A DNA stretch of 64,000 nucleotides, from assembly GCA_902475025.1 (NCBI GenBank), contig CABRXX010000007.1, positions 1 through 64,000 of the forward strand, read 5' to 3'. The notes below the pieces were generated by a model that did no database searches, was not told where the DNA came from, and saw only the letters and a list, made by a program, of their open reading frames with translations. Below are positions 26,383 through 34,785 of the stretch, in pieces (position 1 is the stretch's first letter; every line of letters begins with the position of its first letter). The DNA comes from Merdiplasma sp905207905 (GTDB lineage: Bacteria; Bacillota; Clostridia; Lachnospirales; Lachnospiraceae). The position numbers were made by a program, and so were the translations under genes.

Positions 26383-26413
26383 ATTAGAGTTTTCTTCTTT
26401 CCGGGAGGTTGCA
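26383..26413 (-). promoter_or_regulatory. Probable autoregulated ECF promoter
   Basis: Minus strand TGCAACC (26413-26407), 17-base spacer, CTCTAAT (26389-26383), about 30 bases ahead of the sigma start. The CAACC/TCTAA pair resembles promoters read by ECF sigmas rather than by the housekeeping sigma. Confidence 0.55.
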
Positions 26414-26522
26414 AAATAATCCAGGAAAAATCACCGATAAGCCCCAACGGATTCCTAAATCTTTATAACAAAATCGCCGGCTCACAAAAAAGAAACGCCG
26501 CTTCGTTCCCCAGCCAAGACAG

Positions 26523-26578
26523 AAAAAAACTGCCCTCCAGCAGTCGGTTTTCCCCTTCTGCAAAAGGACAGCTTTTTT
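26523..26578. terminator. Terminator after rplT
   Basis: Outer stem CTGTCCT/AGGGCAG and an inner TGCAG/CTGC stem, with seven T after it on the minus strand. The T run on the + strand makes it possibly bidirectional. Ends the infC-rpmI-rplT message. Confidence 0.6.
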
Positions 26579-26605
26579 ATTTTCTTATTTTTATGTTTCC
26601 GGTAA

Positions 26606-26962
26606 TTATGCCTGATTTGCCTTTGCGATCTCAGCCAGAGCGGTGAATCCAGCTGCATCATTTACTGCCATGTCAGCCAGAACTTTTCTGTTCAGCTCTA
26701 CGCCGGCATTCTTCAGACCAAACATAAATCTGCTGTAGGAAAGTCCGTTCATGCGGGCTGCTGCGTTGATACGAGCGATCCACAGCTGTCTGAACTGACG
26801 CTTTCTCTCTTTTCTGCCTGCGTAGGAGCTGGTCAGAGCTCTCATAACAGACTGTTTTGCTACTCTATACTGTTTGGATCTGGCTCCTCTGTAACCTTTT
26901 GCCAGTTTCAATACACGATTATGTTTTTTCTTAGCGTTTAAGCCGCCTTTAATTCTTGCCAT
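26606..26962 (-). CDS. rplT: 50S ribosomal protein L20
   Basis: 118 aa, the standard length. Basic N-terminus ARIKGGLNAKKKHNRVLKLA and the conserved RQLWIARINAAARMNGLSYS. Binds 23S rRNA early in assembly and, in Firmicutes, binds the infC leader to repress the operon. Last gene of infC-rpmI-rplT; strong AGGAGG site. Confidence 0.98.
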   Translation of the reverse strand: MARIKGGLNAKKKHNRVLKLAKGYRGARSKQYRVAKQSVMRALTSSYAGRKERKRQFRQLWIARINAAARMNGLSYSRFMFGLKNAGVELNRKVLADMAVNDAAGFTALAEIAKANQA

Positions 26963-26987
26963 GTCTTATTTCCTCCTTCGTCTACTC

Positions 26988-27185
26988 TTATAAATAGGGC
27001 AGAATCTTCTTCATATTCTTTGCATTTGTTACATCAGTGATGGTTGACTTTCTAAGATTTCTCTTTCTCTTAGTAGATTTCTTGGTTAAGATATGGCTCT
27101 TATAAGCTTTATTTCTTTTTAACAAACCGGTTCCGGTTGTTTTGAAACGTTTTGCAGCCGCTCTGCTGGTTTTCATTTTAGGCAT
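26988..27185 (-). CDS. rpmI: 50S ribosomal protein L35
   Basis: 65 aa, standard length. PKMKTSRAAAKRFKTTGTG is diagnostic, with KRNLRKST later. Between infC and rplT in the canonical order, with an AAGGAGG site. Confidence 0.98.
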   Translation of the reverse strand: MPKMKTSRAAAKRFKTTGTGLLKRNKAYKSHILTKKSTKRKRNLRKSTITDVTNAKNMKKILPYL

Positions 27186-27219
27186 AATGATTATCCTCCT
27201 TATATTTCAATCATTTGTT

Positions 27220-27726
27220 TTAACGCTTTTCAGACAAAAATATGGTCAGGCTTCTGCCTTCCTGCTTAATTGGCTTATCAATCACAGCCACATCCTCAAC
27301 AGCTTTGGCAAAATCCTCCAGGATATGTCTGCTGGCCTGCATATGCGCCATCTCACGTCCTCTGAACCGGAGACTTACCTTCACCTTATTTCCCTTCTGC
27401 AGAAACTTTCTGGCGCTGCTCATCTTCGTATTCAGATCATTCACATCAATGTTTGGTGAAAGACGCACTTCTTTCACTTCAATTACCTTCTGCTTTTTCT
27501 TGGCCTCTTTTTCTTTTCTGGCCATCTCGTAGCGGTACTTTCCGTAATCAATAATTTTGCAAACAGGGGGCTTTGCTCCTGGGGCAATCTTGACCAAATC
27601 AAGCTCTGCTTCCCGGGCCAGCTTCATGGCCTCTTTGGATGACATAATTCCCAACTGTTCTCCATTTTCCCCAATCAGACGGATCTCTTTATCTCTGATC
27701 TGTTCGTTAATCATTAACTCGCTAAT
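27220..27726 (-). CDS. infC: Translation initiation factor IF-3 (AUU start)
   Basis: 168 aa if translation begins at ATT 27726-27724; 164 aa from the in-frame ATG at 27714. The GGAGG site (27740-27736) is 9 bases from the ATT but 21 from the ATG, so the ATT is the better start. AUU starts on infC are known from other bacteria, where IF-3 itself rejects AUU and so limits its own level. The protein opens ISELMINEQIRDKEIRLIG and includes KPPVCKIIDYGKYRYE and the C-terminal FRGREMAHMQ. Confidence 0.95.
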   Translation of the reverse strand: MSELMINEQIRDKEIRLIGENGEQLGIMSSKEAMKLAREAELDLVKIAPGAKPPVCKIIDYGKYRYEMARKEKEAKKKQKVIEVKEVRLSPNIDVNDLNTKMSSARKFLQKGNKVKVSLRFRGREMAHMQASRHILEDFAKAVEDVAVIDKPIKQEGRSLTIFLSEKR

Positions 27727-27750
27727 AGTCGTGCACCTCCATACATTGAC

Positions 27751-27868
27751 ATAAAATAAAAGTGGACAGCACAGCTATCCACCATAATACGCCTATAGAA
27801 AGAATCGTTTCTATCTTCGATATGAACCGCGGGTCACACATCTGTGCCTGGGTGAGAGTGGATACTCT
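27751..27868 (-). promoter_or_regulatory. L20-type leader attenuator of infC operon
   Basis: On the minus strand a terminator hairpin GTGGATAGC / GCTGTCCAC (27782-27762) with a T-rich run (27761-27751) lies just before infC. Upstream GTATCCAC (27864-27855) can pair with GTGGATAG instead and prevent the terminator. This matches the Firmicute L20 leader, in which L20 binding favours termination. Confidence 0.7.
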
Positions 27869-27894
27869 GCTTTCCTGTTCTAATAACCTTATTT

Positions 27895-27923
27895 ACTTTA
27901 CCACGGAAAGCCCTCTCTGTCAA
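27895..27923 (-). promoter_or_regulatory. Promoter of infC-rpmI-rplT
   Basis: Minus strand TTGACA (27923-27918), 17 bases, TAAAGT (27900-27895), directly after the amidohydrolase stop codon and ahead of the leader. Confidence 0.6.
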
Positions 27924-27926
27924 CGG

Positions 27927-28820
27927 TTATTTTACAAATCTGATGAAATTCTCACCCATAACCTTTCCCCACTCTTCCCTGGTCAGCCCCGCATGTTCCC
28001 GGATATCTTCAATAAACAGAGACAGATTTGCCTCCCTGCATTTTCCCGGATACAACAGCAGTGGAAAATCACTGCCATAGAGCAGACGATCCGGCCCGAT
28101 CATCGTAATCACTGCCCGAATGCTTCGGATATCATACAGAAGCGGATTCGTAGCAAAGTCATACCGCACATTTCCAAAAGCACGACGGTATCTGGGATTC
28201 ATTTCATAAAAAGGAAGGCCGCCGCCCATATGAGCCAGAATCAGCTTTACATCCGGTTCTTTCCGAACCAGCTCCGCCAAAGGCGCCAGCGGTGTCATAT
28301 CCTTGCCTGCATACTGATGGCCCACCGGCTCTCCGCAGTGGATACACACCGGAAGATCCAGCCTTTTTGCGCAGTGCAGCACCTCCAGAAAATCCGGGTC
28401 CTCAAAATCGTAGCCATTGCCTCCCGGCCCCAGTTCTCCCACGCCGGAAAAGCCAAGCTTTGCGCACCGTTCTATCTCTGCCAGGGCTTCCTCCCCGAAT
28501 TTGGGATTCACAGCAGCAAATCCCTTCAGACGGTCCGGATACTTTTTTATGGCATCCGCCATATAGTCATTATGTAAACGCATCAGCCCGGGATCGTTCC
28601 AGTACCAGCCCTGCATGGCCAGCCCCCAGACACCGGCCTCATCCGCACAGGCTAAGGCTTCCTCCAGATTAACCCAGGCTTCTTCCGTACCTTTGCCGTT
28701 GGCCGGTTTTCTGGTAAGATTGGCAAAGGTTTCATCCATGGCAGCATATTTATCCCAATTCTGATAAATCTCCGGCGGAAACAGATGCACATGGCTGTCC
28801 CAGATCTGCATTTTATCCAT
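27927..28820 (-). CDS. Metal-dependent amidohydrolase-family protein
   Basis: 297 aa TIM-barrel hydrolase. The metal site HxH is at the start (WDSHVHLF), then VCIHCGEPVGHQ, LILAHMGGGLPFYE, and the aspartate in RLLYGSDFPLL. ATG 28820 follows GGGAGG. Belongs to the amidohydrolase_2 (decarboxylase-like) group. Substrate unknown. Confidence 0.9.
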   Translation of the reverse strand: MDKMQIWDSHVHLFPPEIYQNWDKYAAMDETFANLTRKPANGKGTEEAWVNLEEALACADEAGVWGLAMQGWYWNDPGLMRLHNDYMADAIKKYPDRLKGFAAVNPKFGEEALAEIERCAKLGFSGVGELGPGGNGYDFEDPDFLEVLHCAKRLDLPVCIHCGEPVGHQYAGKDMTPLAPLAELVRKEPDVKLILAHMGGGLPFYEMNPRYRRAFGNVRYDFATNPLLYDIRSIRAVITMIGPDRLLYGSDFPLLLYPGKCREANLSLFIEDIREHAGLTREEWGKVMGENFIRFVK

Positions 28821-29063
28821 AAAAACAACCTCCCTAGTCGCTATGTAACTGCCGCAGAAACATTTCTCATCCTGAAACTTTCCTGTTCTTAAGTCCTGTT
28901 TCCGCGGCCCTTTCTTCTCTCAGCTGTCACAGGCAGATATCGAACGCGGAAGTTTCCGCCCCCGGCAGCCCAAGGCCTCTGCCCCTGACTTTCCCGGAAC
29001 CTTTGATTCCTGTATTCCTTCCGCCTGTTTCTTGATCCTTTTAGCTTTTACGGTTCCTGCTTT

Positions 29064-29387
29064 TTACTGCTCCCGCTTCTGCTCAAAGGTAACGCACTCT
29101 GTCTCCTTCACCACAGCAGCCCCGGCGCCTGCGATCGTAACTTTGCCTGCCATACATTCCATATTTTCATTGTAAACGCATTGAGTCGCCTTACAGTCTA
29201 CCTGGATATCCTGATTGGCAGTCCCCATGGAACTTTGAGCGCTGTCCATTCTCCGCTCGCAAAAACTCTCACAGCAGGTATCCTGGCATTTCACAGCTTC
29301 CTCTCCACCCACCATGATATCGCCTTTCCCGCAGTACATAGCATGATTGTAAACACAATTTTGTACAGAACAAATTAAAGATGGCAT
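29064..29387 (-). CDS. DUF1540-domain protein, two repeats
   Basis: 107 aa with two Cys-rich DUF1540 copies: ICSVQNCVYNHAMYCGKG (residues 5-22) and VDCKATQCVYNENMECMAG (about 62-80), each with the Cx5Cx6C pattern and later Cys. Looks like a small metal-binding protein. Function is not known; it has often been seen near sporulation or stress genes in Clostridia. ATG 29387 follows AAGGAG. Confidence 0.9.
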   Translation of the reverse strand: MPSLICSVQNCVYNHAMYCGKGDIMVGGEEAVKCQDTCCESFCERRMDSAQSSMGTANQDIQVDCKATQCVYNENMECMAGKVTIAGAGAAVVKETECVTFEQKREQ

Positions 29388-29440
29388 TTACCATTCTCCT
29401 TTCTATTGCTGAAAAATTTGAAATCCCCGGTAAAAAGAGG

Positions 29441-29519
29441 ATATTGCAAAATACGAATTCCGGTGGATTTTCGGTGAAAAATCACCCGAAAGGGTACCGC
29501 CGGAGGTATTTTGCAACAT
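29441..29519. repeat. Long hairpin element B, copy 2
   Basis: Left arm ATTGCAAAATACGAATTCCG and right arm CCGCCGGAGGTATTTTGCAA form an imperfect long stem. An inner stem TTTCGGTGA / TCACCCGAAA sits between them. It lies between thrS and the DUF1540 gene. Related arms occur at 20.5 and 45.6 kb. Confidence 0.65.
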
Positions 29520-29656
29520 TCCCTCCGCCTGCCTCTTTTCCGGATCAGCCGCCGTATTCAGCCATCCAGGGCTGCCATTCCGGGCTGCAGGCTTCTATCC
29601 CGGTTTTCTATAGTATCTGCCATCTTTAAAATTTTATTCAACTGCTCTTTTCTTTT

Positions 29657-31591
29657 TTATTTTGTCTCTTCCTGAACCTCCACCTTCCGGTTCTCTCTCG
29701 TCCGGATCTCATTGGAAACAGCTTCCACAAATTCAGCCAGAGATTTCTGTCCTTCGTCTCCCAGGAAACGGCTTCTCACAGAAACCAGCCCTTCCTCCTC
29801 TTCCTTTGCGCCTACGATCAGCATATAAGGAATTTTCTGAAGTCTTGCCTCCCGGATCTTGTAGCCGATCTTCTCGGCCTTAGTATCCAGCTCTGCCCGG
29901 ATGCCTGCATCCTTCAGGGTCTGAAGTACCTTCTCACCGTAATCCATGAATTTCTCCGAGATCGGCAGAACCTTCACCTGAACCGGAGCCAGCCAGGTGG
30001 GGAATGCTCCTGCAAAATGCTCGATCAAAATACCAATAAAACGCTCAATAGAACCAAAGGCCACTCTGTGGATCATGATGGGACGATGTTTCTCTCCGTC
30101 TGCACCGATATACTCACAGTTAAACCGCTGAGGCAGCTGGAAATCCAGCTGGATGGTACCGCACTGCCAGGTTCTTCCAATAGAATCCTCCAGATGAAAG
30201 TCAATCTTGGGACCGTAAAAAGCGCCGTCCCCTTCATTCACCACATAGGGCAGTCCCAGATCATCCAACGCCCCCTGCAGCGCACTGGTAGCCATCTCCC
30301 AGTCCTCATCGCTTCCCATAGAATCTTCCGGGCGGGTGGACAGTTCCACATGGTATTTAAATCCAAAGAGCTGATACACTTCATCGATCAGCTTAGCAAC
30401 GCCCTTGATCTCATCCCGGATCTGCTCCGGCATCATAAAGATGTGCGCATCGTCCTGAGTAAAGCAGCGCACACGCATCAGGCCGTGAAGCTGACCGGAT
30501 TTTTCATGCCTGTGCACCAGTCCCAGCTCGCCCATGCGAAGAGGCAAATCCCGGTAAGAACGCGGCTCAGACTGATACACCAGAATACCTCCGGGACAGT
30601 TCATAGGCTTAATGGCAAAATCCGTATCATCGATCACTGTAGTGTACATATTGTCCTTATAGTGATCCCAGTGTCCGGAAGTCTCCCACAGATGGCGGCT
30701 TAACATGATGGGAGTGGAGATCTCCACATAGCCGGCCTTCTGATGGATCTCTCTCCAGTAATCCAGCAGAGTGTTTTTCAGTACCATTCCCTTGGGCAGG
30801 AAGAAGGGGAACCCAGGTCCTTCCTCTTTCATCATAAACAGCCCCAACTCCTTGCCCAGCTTTCTGTGGTCACGCTTCTTGGCTTCCTCCATTCTGGTAA
30901 TGTACGCCTCCAGATCTGCCTTTTTTGTAAAGCAGGTTCCGTAGACACGGGTCAGCATCTTATTCTTCTCGCTGCCTCTCCAGTAAGCGCCTGCCAGGCT
31001 GGTAAGCTTAAAGGCTTTTACCGGCTTGGTGCTCATCAGATGAGGGCCTGCGCACAAATCCACAAATTCTCCCTGCTGATAAAAACTGATCTCGGCATCC
31101 TCCGGAAGATCCTGAATCAGTTCTACCTTATAAGGCTCATTCTTCTCCTGGAAAAAGGCCAGAGCCTCCTCCCTGGATTTTGTAAAACGGGTGATAGGAA
31201 GAGCTTCTTTTACGATCTTTTTCATCTCCGCCTCGATCTTCTCCAGATCCTCAGCTACAATGGCCCGCTCACTGTCAATATCATAATAAAAACCGTCTGC
31301 AATAGAAGGCCCAATAGCCAGCTTTACCTCCGGCCACAGACGCTTAATAGCCTGAGCCATAATGTGGGAAGTGGTGTGGCGGAACGCCCCTGCTCCTCCC
31401 TCGCTGTCAAAGGTAAGAATATTCAGATGGCAGTCCTGGTCCACAACAGTCCTAAGATCCACCACCTCACCGTTTACCTCACCGGCACAGGCCACTCTGG
31501 CCAGTCCCTCGCTAATGTCAGCCGCAATGTCGATCACAGACATGGGCTGGCTGTACTCTTTTACAGAACCATCCTTCAATGTAATAATCAT
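29657..31591 (-). CDS. thrS: Threonine-tRNA ligase
   Basis: 644 aa from ATG 31591 (GGAG 7 bases before), close to the usual 640. N-terminal TGS domain (residues 1-60, ITLKDGSVKEY), the editing domain with HTTSHIMAQAIKRLWP, the class II catalytic core (PMNCPGGILVYQ; IMIHRVAFGSIERFIGILIEH) and the C-terminal anticodon domain (APVQVKVLPISEKF). Charges tRNA-Thr. Preceded by a Thr T-box. Confidence 0.97.
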   Translation of the reverse strand: MIITLKDGSVKEYSQPMSVIDIAADISEGLARVACAGEVNGEVVDLRTVVDQDCHLNILTFDSEGGAGAFRHTTSHIMAQAIKRLWPEVKLAIGPSIADGFYYDIDSERAIVAEDLEKIEAEMKKIVKEALPITRFTKSREEALAFFQEKNEPYKVELIQDLPEDAEISFYQQGEFVDLCAGPHLMSTKPVKAFKLTSLAGAYWRGSEKNKMLTRVYGTCFTKKADLEAYITRMEEAKKRDHRKLGKELGLFMMKEEGPGFPFFLPKGMVLKNTLLDYWREIHQKAGYVEISTPIMLSRHLWETSGHWDHYKDNMYTTVIDDTDFAIKPMNCPGGILVYQSEPRSYRDLPLRMGELGLVHRHEKSGQLHGLMRVRCFTQDDAHIFMMPEQIRDEIKGVAKLIDEVYQLFGFKYHVELSTRPEDSMGSDEDWEMATSALQGALDDLGLPYVVNEGDGAFYGPKIDFHLEDSIGRTWQCGTIQLDFQLPQRFNCEYIGADGEKHRPIMIHRVAFGSIERFIGILIEHFAGAFPTWLAPVQVKVLPISEKFMDYGEKVLQTLKDAGIRAELDTKAEKIGYKIREARLQKIPYMLIVGAKEEEEGLVSVRSRFLGDEGQKSLAEFVEAVSNEIRTRENRKVEVQEETK

Positions 31592-31623
31592 ATTCTGTCT
31601 CCTTCCTTCTTCTCTGGCAAAAT

Positions 31624-31854
31624 TCAACTTTCCTGTTTCTCAGGCTCCCTGTTTGGCGCTGCCCCATCCGGTCTTTCCGTTTCCGGATCGGAAGCCACCT
31701 TCGGATCCGGAAACTGCCCAAACTTTGCTGCAGCCTTAGCCGCCATAAGCCTGGTATAGCGTTTCATCAGCGTCACTCCAGCTCCCGCCACACCGGCGGC
31801 CGCCGCAACCACCGCTGCTGCCGCTGCTTTCTCTGCTTTTGTCAAACGATGCAT
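31624..31854 (-). CDS. 76-aa Ala-rich membrane-anchored protein in the thrS leader
   Basis: AGGAGG before ATG 31854, then a basic start (MHRLTKAEK), an Ala/Val/Gly hydrophobic stretch (AAAAAVVAAAAGVAGAGVTL, residues about 10-30), and a Pro/Glu-rich tail ending PEKQES. It stops 33 bases before the thrS start and after the T-box terminator, so it is expressed with thrS under tRNA-Thr control. Not recognised. Confidence 0.6.
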   Translation of the reverse strand: MHRLTKAEKAAAAAVVAAAAGVAGAGVTLMKRYTRLMAAKAAAKFGQFPDPKVASDPETERPDGAAPNREPEKQES

Positions 31855-31885
31855 CCTGCTTCCTCCTTTTTGTTTGGGTTCTATG

Positions 31886-32009
31886 GGAGTGAACCCTCCC
31901 CTTCGCCTGCGGCGCGTCGCACTTGCGACATCACTCTACCGCGCCGCAGTGCGTTCCTGCACGGAGTGCTTTTTTGTTTGATGGGGAAATCCCCATCAAA
32001 CAAAAAAGC
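31886..32009. repeat. Intergenic element A, copy 3, joined to the T-box terminator
   Basis: Holds CGCCTGCGGCGCG, CGACATC, the GCCGCAGTGCGTTCCTGC core and a perfect 19-bp palindromic end with 4-base centre (31968-32009). On the minus strand the palindrome begins in the terminator's T run. Confidence 0.7.
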
Positions 32010-32300
32010 GCCCCTCTCCGCATCTCTGCGGAAAGGGGCGATCAAATCGCGGTTCCACCCTTTTTCATCTGTCCTCTTCTCTCAGGATCTGTATACAATC
32101 TATCTGTATTCTATACAAGTTCCCTGCAAAACAGATGCTCTCTTCATTGGACAATAACGGAGTCACCGGGCCGGATTAGGGCCGCTTAGAGCTGGTCTTC
32201 AAATGGTTCCACATAAGAGACTTGCACCAAATGTCCCTCTCTCTGGATGCTTTCCCATCCTACTCTTCTCCTCAACGCTTTACTTATCTGTTGATACTTT
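32002..32300 (-). promoter_or_regulatory. T-box riboswitch, threonine
   Basis: On the minus strand the T-box sequence GGGTGGAACCGCG (32060-32048) is followed by a terminator CGCCCCTTTCCGCA... / ...TGCGGAGAGGGGCG with six T (32040-32002). The upstream Stem I holds AGTAGGA and the specifier ACC (32207-32205) in GGAACCATTTGAAG, matching Thr codon ACC and thrS. Uncharged tRNA-Thr would stabilise the antiterminator. Confidence 0.9.
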
Positions 32301-32302
32301 AT

Positions 32303-32330
32303 AATATAACCAGTATTTTCAAAAAGTCAA
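32303..32330 (-). promoter_or_regulatory. Promoter of the T-box/thrS operon
   Basis: Minus strand TTGACT (32330-32325), 16 bases, TATATT (32308-32303), immediately ahead of the T-box leader. Confidence 0.65.
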
Positions 32331-32412
32331 GCCCTGATTCTGCGGCAACGCTCTATTTTCTCTTCACTCCACTCTATCAAAATGAAATTACAGAAAAATA
32401 ATACGACTTTCT

Positions 32413-32451
32413 TGGCTCTTTTCTGACTGTATTGTCCCATGTACACGGACG
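32413..32451. repeat. Partial copy of the 23.6-kb inverted-repeat element
   Basis: The + strand here carries TATTGTCCCATGTACACGGA and flanks that match, with a few changes over about 39 bases, the minus strand of 23580-23620. The other arm is not seen, so the copy is truncated or decayed. Part of the 31855-32598 stretch without other genes. Confidence 0.7.
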
Positions 32452-32598
32452 CTAATGTAGGTATCAAAGTTTAGATTAGATATACTTGCCAACTTATTTT
32501 TTATATATCCGTGAACATATGTTTGAGTTTTGCCATTAGTAAACATGAAGCAAACTTCATAAATTTTTATTTTCCGCCGCCTTTTCCAAAGCGAAGGA

Positions 32599-34785
32599 TC
32601 AACCCCCCCTGGGGAAGGTAACAATAGCCTTAAACAGATCTCCGTCTGTGGTGATTCGGAACTTCCCGCCCTGCAGCTCCGTAAAACTTTTCACAATGGC
32701 AAGGCCCAGGCCGCTTCCCTCTGTATTTCTGGACTTGTCACCCCGAACAAACCGTTCTGTCAGGTAACTGACATCCTCCTCCAGCTCTGTGGCAGAAATG
32801 TTTTTCACTGTAATTTCTGCCAGATCTTCCACCGCTGCCAGAGTCACCCAGGCTCTGGTTCCCGCCAGTCCGTATTTGGTCACATTCACCAGAAGATTTT
32901 CCAGAATACGGTAGGTCTTCTCTCCATCCAGTTGAATCTGCACTGGCTCCTCCGGAACAGACACGCGGCACTCAATGCGTGCCTCCTCCATACGATCCTG
33001 CTGCTCCATCACAGCCTGCCGGACCATCTCTCCCAAATCCACCTGGGTCTTATTGATCTTAATATTTCCGCTTGTGGCCTTGCTCACCTCAAACAGATCC
33101 TCAATCAATTTCTTCAAACGCAAAGATTTCCGATCCAGAATATCCACATAGCTTCGTTGCTCCTCCGGAGTGAGATTTTCCTCCTTGAGCAGATTCACAT
33201 AAGTAATAATAGCCGTCAGCGGGGTCTTCAAATCATGAGACACATTGGTAATCAGCTCCGTTTTCATATTCTGGCTGCGGATCTCTTCCTCTACCGCTTT
33301 ACTAAAACCACTGCTGACCTTGGCAAGCTCCTCTTTAAGAGGCTCCAGCAGTCCCAAGTCCTCCTCAATCTCCACGTGCAGTTCTCCCTGTGCCATACGG
33401 CTGGTTGCCTTTAACAAAATTCCATATTTTTCCTTCACTTGCTTTAAGTATTTCCGGAGAATGAAAAACAGAATCAGGGAATAGATCACCAGTCCAAACA
33501 CACCCCAGAACCAGAACAGACAACAGAGAAAGAGAATGGCAAAATTTAAAACAACCAGTTTTAAAAGCCACTTATCCGACTGATCGGAAAGATCAACCGT
33601 CTTTACGTCCTGGATAAAACTGCGGAATTTCTCCTTTCCCTTTTCGCAGATCTTTCCAAAATTCTTCCACAAAAAGGATCGCTCTCTCAAGTAGGTTCCC
33701 ACTCCCAGGTCAAACACTTGCAGAAGAGCCATCACTCCCGCCATCCAGATGCCGAACAGCAGCAGATAAATGCAAAAGCAGATCACATTTCCCAAAAGTG
33801 ATGCCGCCCAGCCTCCTGCCACAAAGCTTCTGCAAAGCGAAATGGACAGGCTGTTTGCCAGGATCACTCCCACCAGGAGGATCAGCGCCAGCTCCAAGGA
33901 TATCTTTGACAAAAAACGGCTCTCTTTTCGGAGCTTGCGAAATACCGGAAACAGCAGGACGCAGACGAAGATTCCTGCCAGAATGGTCACATAACCAGTG
34001 GTTTCCATCTCATTGATCTTGGTGTAGTACAGATAGTCGTAATTGTACACCGCATCTGCTTCGTTTCTGCTCAGATAACACTCCGGATCACCGGAATAAA
34101 TATAGATATCCACATTTTCCGGCTGCGCCATCAGGGCAGCAGGGAGATAATAGTCCTCCATCTCAATCCAGTTCAAAAACTGTTTTTTCCCCAGCCCATA
34201 AATTTCTCCGGCAGTCAATTGGATATCGGACTGATTCTTCAGCTCTTCGATCTGAAAAGCGCCTGCCTCATCAAAACTCATTTTCAGATAAAAGGGAGAC
34301 TCCTGAGCATCCAGTTCCTCCAGATTTTTTAAAGAATTGGTCACACTCTCCCCGCTGGTTTTGTCCACCACCTGGTACTCTACCAGATAACTTTCCAGCA
34401 GGCTTTGAAAGCTGCTGTACCATTCCTTTACTTTTTCATTGAGGACTTCCGTCCCGTTTTCCTCCTGATCTGCATCTTCGTATTCTGGAAAATATACCTC
34501 ATCTGGCTGTAGATCCGTTTTCTGTTCCTTCATCTGCAGCTCCCAGTACATGCCGTAGCTTCCCATATACATATAGCGGATAAAACTCTTAAGATCCGTT
34601 ATATCGTTGTAGCGGTAATTCGGCCAGCTCTGTCCCCCGTCCTCTGTCTCTGAGGCTTCTTCTTTTACATAAAACTCCACGCTGTCCCTCGTCTGAGAAA
34701 AACTTGCCAGCATCAGCAGGGAACAAAACACCAGAACCATGACCGCCCAAAAAATTCTTCTATTGTTTTTCGATTTTATATCCAA
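32599..34785 (-). CDS. Sensor histidine kinase
   Basis: 728 aa. One N-terminal membrane helix (IFWAVMVLVFCSLLMLASF), an external domain of about 240 aa, then four further helices, a cytoplasmic linker, the phospho-acceptor VSHDLKTPLTAII, and the HATPase with NVTKYG and GSGLGLAIVKSF. Resembles VanS-type kinases. The start is uncertain: TTG 34785 (GGTGG nearby) overlaps the response-regulator gene by 26 bases; ATG 34740 would trim 15 residues and lacks a good site. The overlap suggests translational coupling. Signal unknown. Confidence 0.9.
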   Translation of the reverse strand: MDIKSKNNRRIFWAVMVLVFCSLLMLASFSQTRDSVEFYVKEEASETEDGGQSWPNYRYNDITDLKSFIRYMYMGSYGMYWELQMKEQKTDLQPDEVYFPEYEDADQEENGTEVLNEKVKEWYSSFQSLLESYLVEYQVVDKTSGESVTNSLKNLEELDAQESPFYLKMSFDEAGAFQIEELKNQSDIQLTAGEIYGLGKKQFLNWIEMEDYYLPAALMAQPENVDIYIYSGDPECYLSRNEADAVYNYDYLYYTKINEMETTGYVTILAGIFVCVLLFPVFRKLRKESRFLSKISLELALILLVGVILANSLSISLCRSFVAGGWAASLLGNVICFCIYLLLFGIWMAGVMALLQVFDLGVGTYLRERSFLWKNFGKICEKGKEKFRSFIQDVKTVDLSDQSDKWLLKLVVLNFAILFLCCLFWFWGVFGLVIYSLILFFILRKYLKQVKEKYGILLKATSRMAQGELHVEIEEDLGLLEPLKEELAKVSSGFSKAVEEEIRSQNMKTELITNVSHDLKTPLTAIITYVNLLKEENLTPEEQRSYVDILDRKSLRLKKLIEDLFEVSKATSGNIKINKTQVDLGEMVRQAVMEQQDRMEEARIECRVSVPEEPVQIQLDGEKTYRILENLLVNVTKYGLAGTRAWVTLAAVEDLAEITVKNISATELEEDVSYLTERFVRGDKSRNTEGSGLGLAIVKSFTELQGGKFRITTDGDLFKAIVTFPRGG

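Noticed and set aside
32388..32624. 78-codon minus frame after the histidine kinase
   Set aside because: It overlaps the kinase end and is partly made of the 32.4-kb repeat; no support for coding.
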